From positions 1 through 50,547 of the forward strand of contig JAFZEI010000005.1 in the NCBI GenBank assembly GCA_017560765.1: a stretch of DNA of 50,547 bases, in the 5' to 3' direction. The DNA is from Clostridia bacterium (GTDB lineage: Bacteria > Bacillota > Clostridia > UBA1212 > UBA1255). The notes beneath the pieces are model-generated. The model was given only the letters and a program-made list of their open reading frames with translations. It did not search any database and had not been told where the DNA came from. The stretch's first letter is position 1, and every line of letters begins with the position of its first letter. Shown here piece by piece: positions 16,306 through 24,469 of the stretch. The translations under genes were made by a program, and so were the position numbers.

Positions 16306-18069
16306 ATGCCGTTTGACGGAATAGTTCTCAGCGGAGCAGTATGGGAAATAAACGGTCTTCTTGAAGGAGGCAGAATTGAAAGGGTTTTTCAGACAGGACG
16401 ATATGAAATAACGCTTTTATGTCATTCTCATGGAGAAAAATACAGACTTTTAATAAGTGCAAATCCCGAAAATCCAAGAATACACCTTACAAAAAGCAAA
16501 AAAGAAAATCCGTTGGTAGCACCGCCTTTCGCAATGGTTTTGAGAAAACATATACAAAGCGGCAAAATACTGTCTCTGACACAAGAAGGTTATGACAGAA
16601 TAGTTACTCTTACAATAGAAACACATAATGAAATGGGAGATATTGTAAATAAAAAGCTTATAGCGGAAATAATGGGAAAGTACAGCAATATAATTCTCAC
16701 GTCAGAAAATGGCATAATATATGATTCTGTAAAGAGAGTAGACGAAGATATGAGCTCTGTAAGAGAGGTTATGCCGGGCAGACATTATGTATTTCCGCCG
16801 GAGCAAGAAAAAATAAAACCGGAAGAATTTAAAGAACTCAGCGCAGAATGCATTGAAGAAAATGAATTGCCTGTAAGCAAGTTGATATTAAAAAGAATTT
16901 TCGGCTTTAGTCCCATGCTATGCAAAGCGATATGCCAAAATGCGACTGTAGTTCAAAATAAAAAATTTAAAGATTTATCGGCAGAGGAAATTAATGCTCT
17001 TAATAAAGTAATACTTTTCTGCTGCAACAACATAAGCAATAGAAATTTTAAACCTTGCATTATTGCTGACGGGAAAGATTTTCACTGTACGGACGTTGTG
17101 CTGAAAAGTGCAGAACAAAATAACGAGAATATAAAAAAATATAACACAGTGAATTTAATGCTGGATGATTTTTACACTAAAAAAGACAGTGATGACAGGC
17201 TAAAACAAAAACAAAGCAGCATAATGAAGCACGTGAATTCCGCCATAGAAAAATGCAGAAGAAAAATGCAAATTCACAGCAGTACGGCAGAAGAAACGGG
17301 TGATTATGAAAAGTATAAACAATTTGGCGAGATATTGACTGCAAATATGTATCAATATTCAGAATACGAAGAAAAGGTTAAGGCGATAAATTATTACGAA
17401 GAAAGTATGCCTGAAATAACAATAGACTTGGATAAGAATAAAAGTGTGTCACAGAATGCACAGAATTTCTTTAAAAAATACAGGAAAAATAAGACTGCTC
17501 ATGAGAGCGCAGAAAAATATCTTGAAGAATGTTTTGGGGAACTGGAATATTTAGAAAGCGTATCAGTGATGATAGCAAACAATACTGATGTTACTGAAAT
17601 CGACGAAATTCGACGGGAACTTACAGACGAAGGATATATAAAACAGGAAAAAATGCGAAAGAATCCTAAAAAAAGGCAAGAAAGCAATCCTGTAAGTATG
17701 CCTCATGAGTACAGAACGAATGATGGCTACACAATTCTTATAGGAAAGAATAATTTGCAAAATGAAAAGCTTACTTGTAAAACGGCAAAGCCGGATGATG
17801 TATGGTTCCATTTAAAGAACGCCCCGGGTTCTCACGTTATATTGCGTACAGCAGAGCATTCGGGACAAGTTACAGCACATTCCGTAGAGTGTGCGGCTTC
17901 CTTGGCAGCTTGGTACAGCAGTGCAAGAAACACGAATAAGGCAGATGTAGATTATACCAGAGTAAAACATGTGAAGAAGCAACCGGGCGGCAGACCGGGA
18001 ATGGTAAATTATGTGAATTATAAAACCATAACGATTCATCCCAATGATGCCCCGGAGGGAAAGGCATGA
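16306..18069 (+). CDS. rqcH: Ribosome quality control factor RqcH (NFACT / Rqc2 family)
   Basis: 587 residues. It binds obstructed 50S subunits and adds C-terminal alanine tails to stalled chains. I start at ATG 16306, nine bases after AGGAGG; GTG 16297 touches the site. With this start the YDR motif puts Asp 97 and Arg 98 at the positions shown to be needed for Ala tailing in Bacillus subtilis RqcH. The NFACT-N domain covers about 1-180, followed by helical HhH and coiled-coil parts to about 450. The NFACT-R domain begins at GYTILIGKNNLQNE and contains DDVWFHLKNAPGSHVIL. Older annotations call this family fibronectin-binding protein. Confidence 0.9.
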   Translation: MPFDGIVLSGAVWEINGLLEGGRIERVFQTGRYEITLLCHSHGEKYRLLISANPENPRIHLTKSKKENPLVAPPFAMVLRKHIQSGKILSLTQEGYDRIVTLTIETHNEMGDIVNKKLIAEIMGKYSNIILTSENGIIYDSVKRVDEDMSSVREVMPGRHYVFPPEQEKIKPEEFKELSAECIEENELPVSKLILKRIFGFSPMLCKAICQNATVVQNKKFKDLSAEEINALNKVILFCCNNISNRNFKPCIIADGKDFHCTDVVLKSAEQNNENIKKYNTVNLMLDDFYTKKDSDDRLKQKQSSIMKHVNSAIEKCRRKMQIHSSTAEETGDYEKYKQFGEILTANMYQYSEYEEKVKAINYYEESMPEITIDLDKNKSVSQNAQNFFKKYRKNKTAHESAEKYLEECFGELEYLESVSVMIANNTDVTEIDEIRRELTDEGYIKQEKMRKNPKKRQESNPVSMPHEYRTNDGYTILIGKNNLQNEKLTCKTAKPDDVWFHLKNAPGSHVILRTAEHSGQVTAHSVECAASLAAWYSSARNTNKADVDYTRVKHVKKQPGGRPGMVNYVNYKTITIHPNDAPEGKA

Positions 18070-18074
18070 TTTAA

Positions 18075-19040
18075 ATGGAAAATATGGAGCGAACAGTGCA
18101 AACAGATAGACTTTTTTATACGGTGCAAGCAAAAGACGAAGGACGAGAAGTGCAATATCTTCTAAAAGAGCGTCTTGGGATTGCCTCAGGTATGATAAAA
18201 GTGCTTAAATATAATAGGGGCATACTGCTTGATAATGAAGTGGTAAGAGGGACTGCTTTAGTAAAAGAGGGACAAACGGTTACTGTTCTTCTTAATTGTC
18301 TTGAAAATGCATCAGATATAAAGCCCCCTGACATAACCCCTGAAGAAGGCTGCCTTGATATTTTGTATGAGGACGATGCTTTTATTGTGATAAATAAGCC
18401 GGCAAATACTGTTATTCACCCTACTTGCAGTCACCAAAGCGGCACATTGCTTAATTTTTTGATGAATTATTGGCAACAAAAGGGGATTTTCACAGATGCT
18501 CATTTGGTGGGGCGTCTTGATAAGGATACTACCGGCATAGTAATAATTGCCAGAAACGGGTACGTACAGGAAGCATTAAAAATACAAAGTCAGAACGGTA
18601 TAATGAAAAAGTATTATTTGGCGGCAGTATCGCCTGCACCTAAAGTTTTAGCGGGAACAATCGATGCTCCTATTTCAAGAGATTATGACAGCATAATTAA
18701 ACGCAAAATAGATGAGAGCGGAGCAAGAGCGGTTACTCATTATAAAACTGTATGCGTACAAAGCATAAAACAATCAAGTACTCCTTGCGCAGTTGTTGAG
18801 TATTTACTGGAAACAGGCAGAACACACCAAATAAGATTGCACAGCAGTTATTCGGGTTTTCCCATAATAGGTGACACTATGTATGATGGTTTGGTTTGCA
18901 ATGCACCTCACCAATTGTTGCATGCGTACAAAATAGAAATAATTCATCCTGTGACAGGAAAGAAAATGATATTTAAGGTATGTCCGCCATCTGAATGGGA
19001 GAAAAGCGTTTGTTGCGATTTTTTTGATGAAAAGCTTTGA
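18075..19040 (+). CDS. RluA family pseudouridine synthase
   Basis: 321 residues, five bases after rqcH and surely cotranscribed. The N-terminal 80 residues look like an S4-type RNA-binding domain (YLLKERLGIASGMIKVLKYNRGILLDNEVV). The catalytic domain has VINKPANTVIHP, HLVGRLDKDTTGIVIIA with the catalytic Asp of the RLD motif, and TGRTHQIRLH. This is the RluA/RluD branch, which makes pseudouridine in large-subunit rRNA or tRNA; the exact site cannot be read. A second ATG at 18084 is also possible. It converges on the small minus-strand gene with one base between them. Confidence 0.85.
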   Translation: MENMERTVQTDRLFYTVQAKDEGREVQYLLKERLGIASGMIKVLKYNRGILLDNEVVRGTALVKEGQTVTVLLNCLENASDIKPPDITPEEGCLDILYEDDAFIVINKPANTVIHPTCSHQSGTLLNFLMNYWQQKGIFTDAHLVGRLDKDTTGIVIIARNGYVQEALKIQSQNGIMKKYYLAAVSPAPKVLAGTIDAPISRDYDSIIKRKIDESGARAVTHYKTVCVQSIKQSSTPCAVVEYLLETGRTHQIRLHSSYSGFPIIGDTMYDGLVCNAPHQLLHAYKIEIIHPVTGKKMIFKVCPPSEWEKSVCCDFFDEKL

Positions 19041-19041
19041 T

Positions 19042-19245
19042 TTAAATAAGCAAAATTATAAAGTGCAGAACTGACAACACACAAAGCGCCCACATCACAC
19101 AGTAAGCCATGCCGTTGTCTAAAAATTTCATCAAAGGATTAAAATAATCTACAATTAATAAAACTATAAGTATTGCCGCTAAAATAAAAATTAAATGCGG
19201 CAGTATTTTTTTTATTATGATTAAAACTTTTTTGCCTGTTTTCAT
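19042..19245 (-). CDS. Small two-helix membrane protein, 67 aa
   Basis: MKTGKKVLIIIKKILPHLIF opens a positively charged start followed by two hydrophobic helices at about 15-30 and 45-66. GGGAG lies eight bases before ATG 19245. It starts 17 bases after the NAGPA-domain gene and is probably its operon partner. I do not recognise a family. Confidence 0.65.
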   Translation of the reverse strand: MKTGKKVLIIIKKILPHLIFILAAILIVLLIVDYFNPLMKFLDNGMAYCVMWALCVLSVLHFIILLI

Positions 19246-19262
19246 ATTTATTCTCCCAAATG

Positions 19263-20345
19263 TTAAATTTCACCAATATATATAATATCGCTTACGTTCC
19301 TTGTATTTGCAGGGTGAGAATATACGCTGTCATCAAAAGTCATAACAGCACTGATTCCTCCGTCAAGATTATATGCAGCGGAGCAACCCAAGTCCTCGTA
19401 AAGTTTTGCAAGTTCAGAAAGAGTCATGCCTGTTGAATAACCGGTTTGTCTGCCGTCTACCAATACAAAAACGTAATGTCCCGGCGCATAATAGCCTATA
19501 GAAGCACGCGGGTGGCTTTTTGTGATATATTTATCTGCATTAAAAATTGTCTTTGCACGACCGCTTTCATCAAGCAATCCGGGACCGAAATTCCACACCT
19601 GATAAGCTCCGCCGGCTACAAGACTTTCCTTTGTGTATTCTCCGGGGGAAAGAGTTTCCATTCTGCCGTCGTAATAAAGCACACATATATCGCTGCCTGT
19701 ATTGTCGAATTTATAAAGAATGCCGTTTCTAAGTACAACACCTGTGTCGGATAAACCATACGAGTCGCCCGAAATAGCTACTATGGCATTGTTTTCTTTA
19801 TCTTGATTTAAAACGCTTTGCGCATAATTCTCTCCATAAGTTTGCTCGGCAAACGCCGAACGTAAGCATTCCACATTCGTCACATATATATCAGCAATAT
19901 GATATGTTACGATTGATTTTCCCGAACCGGTTTGCTCCGTTCTCATATTAACAACCACATTGTTGCTCCTGTAGGAATTCTCTGTCTGTATAACAGAGGG
20001 TATCTGTACGACTGTCGGCTCCGGAGTTTCTGCGTAGGTTTGCCGTGCTGTTGGCGTGGCTGACGGTGTTGTTAAGTCAGACGTTTTTTCTGCGGTATAC
20101 GGAAAAGTAGCGGTAGCCTTTGGCGTTGTGCTGATTGTGGGAGTATGTACTTGCGGAGTGTTAATATCCGGCAAAGAAAAAGCAGGGATGCTTGCAGTAG
20201 GTTTTGGGATTGAAATAGCATTCTCCGTATTTCCTTTTTTGGGAATAACATGATGAAAAAGTGCAAAGGTACATAGTAAAACACCTGCGATTATTAAATC
20301 GCAAAAAACAGCAAGTATTTTGTGCAAAAGTATATTTTTCTTCAT
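19263..20345 (-). CDS. Membrane-anchored phosphodiester glycosidase (NAGPA domain) protein
   Basis: 360 residues. One N-terminal membrane helix (about 10-30) acts as anchor. Residues about 35-120 form a Pro/Thr/Ser-rich low-complexity stalk (PTASIP, TPTISTTPKATA, TPSATPTARQ), of the kind that spans a Gram-positive wall. The NAGPA domain follows from about 130, with VAISGDSYG, the GGAYQVWNFGPGLL segment, PRASIGYYAPGHYVFVLVDGRQ and LGCSAAYNLDGGISAVM. Relatives remove or process sugars linked through phosphodiesters or act on wall polymers. A cell-envelope glycan role is likely. No lipobox is present. Confidence 0.8.
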   Translation of the reverse strand: MKKNILLHKILAVFCDLIIAGVLLCTFALFHHVIPKKGNTENAISIPKPTASIPAFSLPDINTPQVHTPTISTTPKATATFPYTAEKTSDLTTPSATPTARQTYAETPEPTVVQIPSVIQTENSYRSNNVVVNMRTEQTGSGKSIVTYHIADIYVTNVECLRSAFAEQTYGENYAQSVLNQDKENNAIVAISGDSYGLSDTGVVLRNGILYKFDNTGSDICVLYYDGRMETLSPGEYTKESLVAGGAYQVWNFGPGLLDESGRAKTIFNADKYITKSHPRASIGYYAPGHYVFVLVDGRQTGYSTGMTLSELAKLYEDLGCSAAYNLDGGISAVMTFDDSVYSHPANTRNVSDIIYIGEI

Positions 20346-20547
20346 AATGCAATCCTAAATAACATAAATTAATTATAAAAAACTCATATATTAAAGTGTA
20401 TATAATTTTACAACAAATATAATGTTTTTTGTATGGCTAAAATGTAATTTTTATAATAAATTTTCAGTTTTTTTATTTTCTGACAAACACAGACAACTTG
20501 TAATGATTCATATATTGCTCATAGAAAAGCTTCTAAAGAGGTGGCAT

Positions 20548-21219
20548 ATGAATTTTTCAGGAAACAATAATCTTTTCCCGAAACCTTTGACGGCAGAGGA
20601 AGAATCAAAATATACAGACAAATATTTCAACGGCACTGATAGAGAAAAAGAACAGGCGAGAAATGCTCTTATAGAGCATAATTTGCGATTGGTTGCCCAT
20701 GTAGCCAAAAAATATGCATCTGCAGCACTGCCGGCGGAGGAGTTGATTTCCGTAGGTACAATAGGACTTATAAAAGCTGTCTCTACTTTTAACGCGGAGA
20801 AGGGCAACAAGCTTGGCACGTATGCTGTAAGGTGTATAGAGAATGAAATGCTGATGTACATACGTTCCGGTAAAAAGTATGGTAATGAAGTTTCAATGAA
20901 TGACCCTGTAGGCACAGATAAAGAGGGAAATGAAATTGTAATAATGGATTTGCTTTGCGATGACGATACAGAAATGATAGATGAAATTGACTCACATTTT
21001 CAAGCAACAAGGCTGTATTCCGTAATGTCTCGTGTTTTAACAGAAAGGGAAAAAGAAATTCTTACGCTGCGTTACGGATTGAATGAACCTGACTTTTCGT
21101 GTGCGGAGCTTACACAGAAAGAAGTGGGTACGCTTTTAAATTGTTCTCGTTCCTATATCTCAAGGTTAGAGAAAAGAGCTATGGAAAAGTTGAAGGAAGC
21201 TTTAAAAACACAATATTAA
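20548..21219 (+). CDS. sigK: SigK-like sporulation sigma factor
   Basis: 223 residues from ATG 20548, which follows AGAGGTGG. The opening NNLFPKPLTAEEE, the NLRLVAHVAKKY region 2.1, the EELISVGTIGLIKAVSTF region 2.2, TYAVRCIENEMLMYIRS (2.3-2.4) and VSMNDPVGTDKEGNEI follow the SigK/SigE pattern closely, with SigK the nearer. Region 4 has the helix-turn-helix TQKEVGTLLNCSRSYISRLEKRA. No hydrophobic pro-sequence precedes the core, so the protein would be active without cleavage, as in Clostridioides difficile SigK. An in-frame ATG at 20503 would add a short hydrophobic stretch but has no ribosome binding site. Confidence 0.8.
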   Translation: MNFSGNNNLFPKPLTAEEESKYTDKYFNGTDREKEQARNALIEHNLRLVAHVAKKYASAALPAEELISVGTIGLIKAVSTFNAEKGNKLGTYAVRCIENEMLMYIRSGKKYGNEVSMNDPVGTDKEGNEIVIMDLLCDDDTEMIDEIDSHFQATRLYSVMSRVLTEREKEILTLRYGLNEPDFSCAELTQKEVGTLLNCSRSYISRLEKRAMEKLKEALKTQY

Positions 21220-21234
21220 TAAAATATTATTTTC

Positions 21235-21263
21235 TTGCAATTTGTCCAAATTTTTATTATATT
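21235..21263 (+). promoter_or_regulatory. Possible promoter of the lipoprotein gene
   Basis: TTGCAA (21235-21240), 17 bases, TATATT (21258-21263), about 38 bases before the GTG start. Confidence 0.4.
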
Positions 21264-21300
21264 ATCACTATGATGTAATTTTATATCAGAGGCGATAAGT

Positions 21301-22674
21301 GTGAAGAAAAATATTAAATCCATATTCAAAAAAAGCTTGTTGATGTTGTGCATACTTCTTTTATGCGTTTCATGTTTTTCTGCTTGTAACGATAATGAAA
21401 CAGGCAAGAATTCAGGCGATGGAGTGCCTGCGGATTTTAAAACTTTTGAAACAATAGAAGATACAGACTATTCAATTACGTATTATTGGGGACCGGATGC
21501 AGATCATTTTGCACAAGATGATATAACTCTTATGAAAGAAGCCGGTTTTGATACAATCCCAATACAGCGTTTTCCGTCTGATTACGTTAAAATCAGAAAT
21601 GTGGTAAAGCTTCTTGATGCACAAGGACTGAATGCTGCCGTTTGCGATGACAGAATTACAGGTTTATATGAGGCTAAAGAGGAGCTGACACAGGAAACGG
21701 TAGATGCAAAGGTTCAAGAGGTTCTTGATTATTATGCAGAGTGCAAAAATGTTACGGAATGGATTGTTTGCGACGAACCTTCCGCTTATAATTTTGACAG
21801 GATTGCAAAAATTGCAGATGCTATTCATCGTCTTTCGCCGGAGGACAAGGTTTTCGTAAATCTTTTGCCAAGCTATGCCAAGCCGGCAATGTTAGGCACA
21901 GACACGTATAAAGAATACGTTGAATCTTTCTGTGAAAAAGTTAATCCGGATTATATATGCTTTGATTATTACGACCTTTTGGGTGAAGATTATACAGAGA
22001 CCCACAGAGGCGGTTTTGTGGCAAATCTGGCAACAGTAACAGATATTGCTAAAAAATACAATAAAGAAGCAAGGGTAATTGTTCTTCTTACAAAACATGG
22101 AGATTATGCCAATGTAACAGATGCGGAAATCCGCTGGCAATCAAATCTTTCAATTCTCTTCGGATTGAAATCCTTATCCTTCTTCTCCTACGCCATGCCG
22201 GCAGACTCCTCTGTTGCAGGTGAAAATGCAATGACAGATGGCGAGGGAAAGCCTACAGAGCATTATGTTTCGGTACAAAATGCAAATAACACAACGCGTG
22301 CATACGGAGATGCTTTGTACAATACATCCGTAGACAAAGTTTTTTCTATTGATAATACGTATACGTCAGAGTTTATCAATGGCGTAGAAAAATATACTTC
22401 TTACGGAGCTTTGGGTGAAGTAAAAGAAGGAATTGATATGATGGTAAGCTTCTATAACGATGGTTCCTTTATGATTATGAATGGTAATTCAGATGACGGT
22501 AATCCAAGAAAGCTTATTACAAAAGACCTTACTGAGAATTTACAATGGTTGAATCCCTATACTCGCAGATGGGAAACTTTCCATTCCTGCTTCTTTATTG
22601 AGCAAAACAGTGATGGTACATACGAAATAGTACTTGCTGAAGGTAATGCTGTTTTATTAAGAGTAGGTAAATAA
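21301..22674 (+). CDS. Lipoprotein with a glycoside-hydrolase-like barrel
   Basis: 457 residues from GTG 21301, after AGAGGCG. A lipoprotein signal ends in FSAC, with Cys 29 the probable lipid site, then an Asn/Gly/Asp linker. From about residue 45 the pattern looks like a (beta/alpha)8 barrel of glycoside-hydrolase type: SITYYWGPDADHF, MKEAGFDTIPIQRF, a WIVCDEPSAYNFDRI strand with a conserved-looking acidic residue, PDYICFDYYDLL, and a YGALGE segment near the end. A smaller beta domain closes the protein. The substrate is unknown and the family cannot be named from reading alone. Confidence 0.6.
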   Translation: MKKNIKSIFKKSLLMLCILLLCVSCFSACNDNETGKNSGDGVPADFKTFETIEDTDYSITYYWGPDADHFAQDDITLMKEAGFDTIPIQRFPSDYVKIRNVVKLLDAQGLNAAVCDDRITGLYEAKEELTQETVDAKVQEVLDYYAECKNVTEWIVCDEPSAYNFDRIAKIADAIHRLSPEDKVFVNLLPSYAKPAMLGTDTYKEYVESFCEKVNPDYICFDYYDLLGEDYTETHRGGFVANLATVTDIAKKYNKEARVIVLLTKHGDYANVTDAEIRWQSNLSILFGLKSLSFFSYAMPADSSVAGENAMTDGEGKPTEHYVSVQNANNTTRAYGDALYNTSVDKVFSIDNTYTSEFINGVEKYTSYGALGEVKEGIDMMVSFYNDGSFMIMNGNSDDGNPRKLITKDLTENLQWLNPYTRRWETFHSCFFIEQNSDGTYEIVLAEGNAVLLRVGK

Positions 22675-22690
22675 AAATTTAGAGTCAAAA

Positions 22691-22740
22691 AAAGCTCTGA
22701 GATTCGCATTGATTTGAATCTCAGAGCTTTTTGTTTTTTT
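22691..22740. terminator. Bidirectional terminator
   Basis: AAAGCTCTGAGATTC pairs with GAATCTCAGAGCTTT around a nine- or ten-base loop, with a T-rich run on the plus side and AAAA/TTTT on the other. It lies between converging genes and can serve both. Confidence 0.9.
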
Positions 22741-22746
22741 AATAAA

Positions 22747-23286
22747 TCAAAGACCTTTTTTATTCTCGTTTATCTCGGAATATGTTCTTGCGAGAACATC
22801 AGCAACATTGCTGAGTTTTTCATCTAAGTATTTCTTTGTGGCAATTTTAATCTCTGTAGCACGTTGCTCTGCCTTCATAACTATTTGCTGAGCTTCTTGA
22901 TTTGCAAGGCGAGTTACTTCGTGAGCAGCAACCAATTCGCTTTGCTTTTGAAGAGCTTCTTTTACAATAGCATCTGCCTCTGTGTTGGCATCGTCTCTTA
23001 TTGCTGCAGCATCTTCATGTGCGCGGGCGATTGTCTTGTCAGCTTCTTTGTCAGCATTTTCGATAATTTCATCAGCCTGAACATTAGCTGCGTCAAGTAC
23101 ATCGCGGCTGTCGTTATAAAAATCGTTGGCGTGCATCATTTCTCTGGGAAGAATATCTCTTAATTTGTCAATAATGGTAAGAAGGTCGTTCTTCTCAACG
23201 GAAACACGGCCTCCGATTAAGGACTTTTTGCCGTTCTCTATCATACTTTCCAATTCGTCTAATAATTCAATAGTGTGAAGCTCCAT
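22747..23286 (-). CDS. Coiled-coil protein (DivIVA / ATP-synthase-b-like), 179 aa
   Basis: Almost wholly helical. LDELESMIENGKKSLIGGRVSV and LLTIIDKLRDILPREM at the front recall DivIVA-like cell-envelope proteins. The rest is a heptad-rich rod with repeated A-x-x-E-A-D runs (ENADKEADKTIARAHEDAAA). No membrane segment is present. AAGGAG precedes the ATG. It follows coaD by 39 bases on the same strand, an order I recall from other Clostridia. Function unknown; a scaffolding role in envelope or division is possible. Confidence 0.7.
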   Translation of the reverse strand: MELHTIELLDELESMIENGKKSLIGGRVSVEKNDLLTIIDKLRDILPREMMHANDFYNDSRDVLDAANVQADEIIENADKEADKTIARAHEDAAAIRDDANTEADAIVKEALQKQSELVAAHEVTRLANQEAQQIVMKAEQRATEIKIATKKYLDEKLSNVADVLARTYSEINENKKGL

Positions 23287-23325
23287 ATTGTAAATCTCCT
23301 TCGCTTTTAATATGTCTTGTTTATT

Positions 23326-23817
23326 TTAATACATTTTTTTCATTATGTCATTAATTATTTTATCAGGTACAAGTCCCTTTATATTACCGCCGTTGCGAGC
23401 CAGCTCCTTTACAATGCTGGAACTCAAAAAAGAGTTTTGTATATCTGCCATAAGAAAAACTGTTTCTATTTCATGGTCTATGTGCTTGTTAAGAGCCGCC
23501 ATTTGAAGCTCGTATTCATAGTCAGAAACAGCGCGCAAGCCTTTAACAATAGCAACAGCATTATTTTCGCGCACAAAATCAACAAGCAGCCCGTCAAACA
23601 TTTTTACTTCAACATTTTTGTATTCGAGAGTGCACTTGCGTATAAGTTCCGCACGCTCTTCTTTTGTGAAAATGGGATTTTTGGCACTGTTTGTAAGAAC
23701 ACCCACAATGAGATGGTCAAAAAGTTTTGACGCTCTGTGAATTATATCAAGATGACCATTTGTAAGGGGGTCAAAACTTCCCGGATAAACAGCAATTTTT
23801 TTATTTGAATTTAACAA
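23326..23817 (-). CDS. coaD: Phosphopantetheine adenylyltransferase
   Basis: Fourth step of coenzyme A synthesis, joining ATP and 4'-phosphopantetheine. Motifs: [18 protein letters not shown] (the nucleotidyltransferase HxGH variant TNGH), [13 protein letters not shown], and SSSIVKELA near the end. I prefer the TTG at 23817, which gives 163 residues, the usual size, and lies one base after the rsmD stop. GAGG inside the rsmD tail is nine bases upstream. An ATG at 23832 is the alternative but has no good site. Either way it is translationally coupled to rsmD. Confidence 0.9.
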   Translation of the reverse strand: MLNSNKKIAVYPGSFDPLTNGHLDIIHRASKLFDHLIVGVLTNSAKNPIFTKEERAELIRKCTLEYKNVEVKMFDGLLVDFVRENNAVAIVKGLRAVSDYEYELQMAALNKHIDHEIETVFLMADIQNSFLSSSIVKELARNGGNIKGLVPDKIINDIMKKMY

Positions 23818-23818
23818 A

Positions 23819-24379
23819 TCAATCAACCTCATTTCTGAATAACGACACAGCAACAGTACCATATTTTTTAGACTTTATGTGGTAAAAGGCACCGATTTGC
23901 TCAGGTAATGTATCTTCGGCGCTATGCTCGCACAAAATTGTGCAATAGTCAGAAAAAATACCGCTTTTGCTTATCAGCCCAATAGCATCTTCATAAAAAT
24001 CACTGCTGTATGGAGGATCAAGCAGAATCAAATCAAATTTAACACCTTTGTTTCTGCAAGAAGCAATAATTTCTGAAAAATCAGAGCAGGAAACTTGTGC
24101 AAGATGGTCTAATTTTGTATGAAGGAGATTTTTGCGAATGATGTCGCAACACGATTTGCTCTTATCATTAAAAAAACACCTTTTCGCACCTCTGCTGAGA
24201 GTTTCTATGCCTAAAGCTCCGCTGCCGGCAAACAAATCAAGCACTGTTGCACCGTAAATATCGTCTCTTAGCATACTAAAAACAGCTTCTTTTACTCTAT
24301 CAAGTGTGGGCTTTGTGTTTTCTGAATCCAATGTCTGTAATTTTAGCCCACCGGCGGTGCCGGAGATGACTCTAACCAT
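23819..24379 (-). CDS. rsmD: 16S rRNA (guanine966-N2)-methyltransferase RsmD
   Basis: 186 residues from ATG 24379, after AGAGGTG. It begins [14 protein letters not shown] and has [14 protein letters not shown], the SAM-binding [20 protein letters not shown], and the catalytic DPPY in [12 protein letters not shown]. The order rsmD-coaD is conserved across Firmicutes. Its promoter shares a -35 region with that of recG on the other strand. Confidence 0.9.
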   Translation of the reverse strand: MVRVISGTAGGLKLQTLDSENTKPTLDRVKEAVFSMLRDDIYGATVLDLFAGSGALGIETLSRGAKRCFFNDKSKSCCDIIRKNLLHTKLDHLAQVSCSDFSEIIASCRNKGVKFDLILLDPPYSSDFYEDAIGLISKSGIFSDYCTILCEHSAEDTLPEQIGAFYHIKSKKYGTVAVSLFRNEVD

Positions 24380-24401
24380 GTAATACACCTCTTTACGAGA
24401 C

Positions 24402-24430
24402 AGTATAAAACTACCTAAAAAATTTGTCAA
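24402..24430 (-). promoter_or_regulatory. Promoter of rsmD-coaD
   Basis: Minus strand TTGACA (24430-24425), exactly 17 bases, TATACT (24407-24402). Its -35 occupies the same base pairs as the -35 of the opposite recG promoter. Confidence 0.75.
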
Positions 24431-24452
24431 CGACCAAGCAATCAATTATAAT
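24424..24452 (+). promoter_or_regulatory. Promoter of recG
   Basis: TTGTCA (24424-24429), 17 bases, TATAAT (24447-24452). The start point would fall about ten bases before ATG 24470, giving a very short leader that barely holds the AGAGGTG site. Confidence 0.7.
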
Positions 24453-24469
24453 GTAGCAGAGGTGATACA

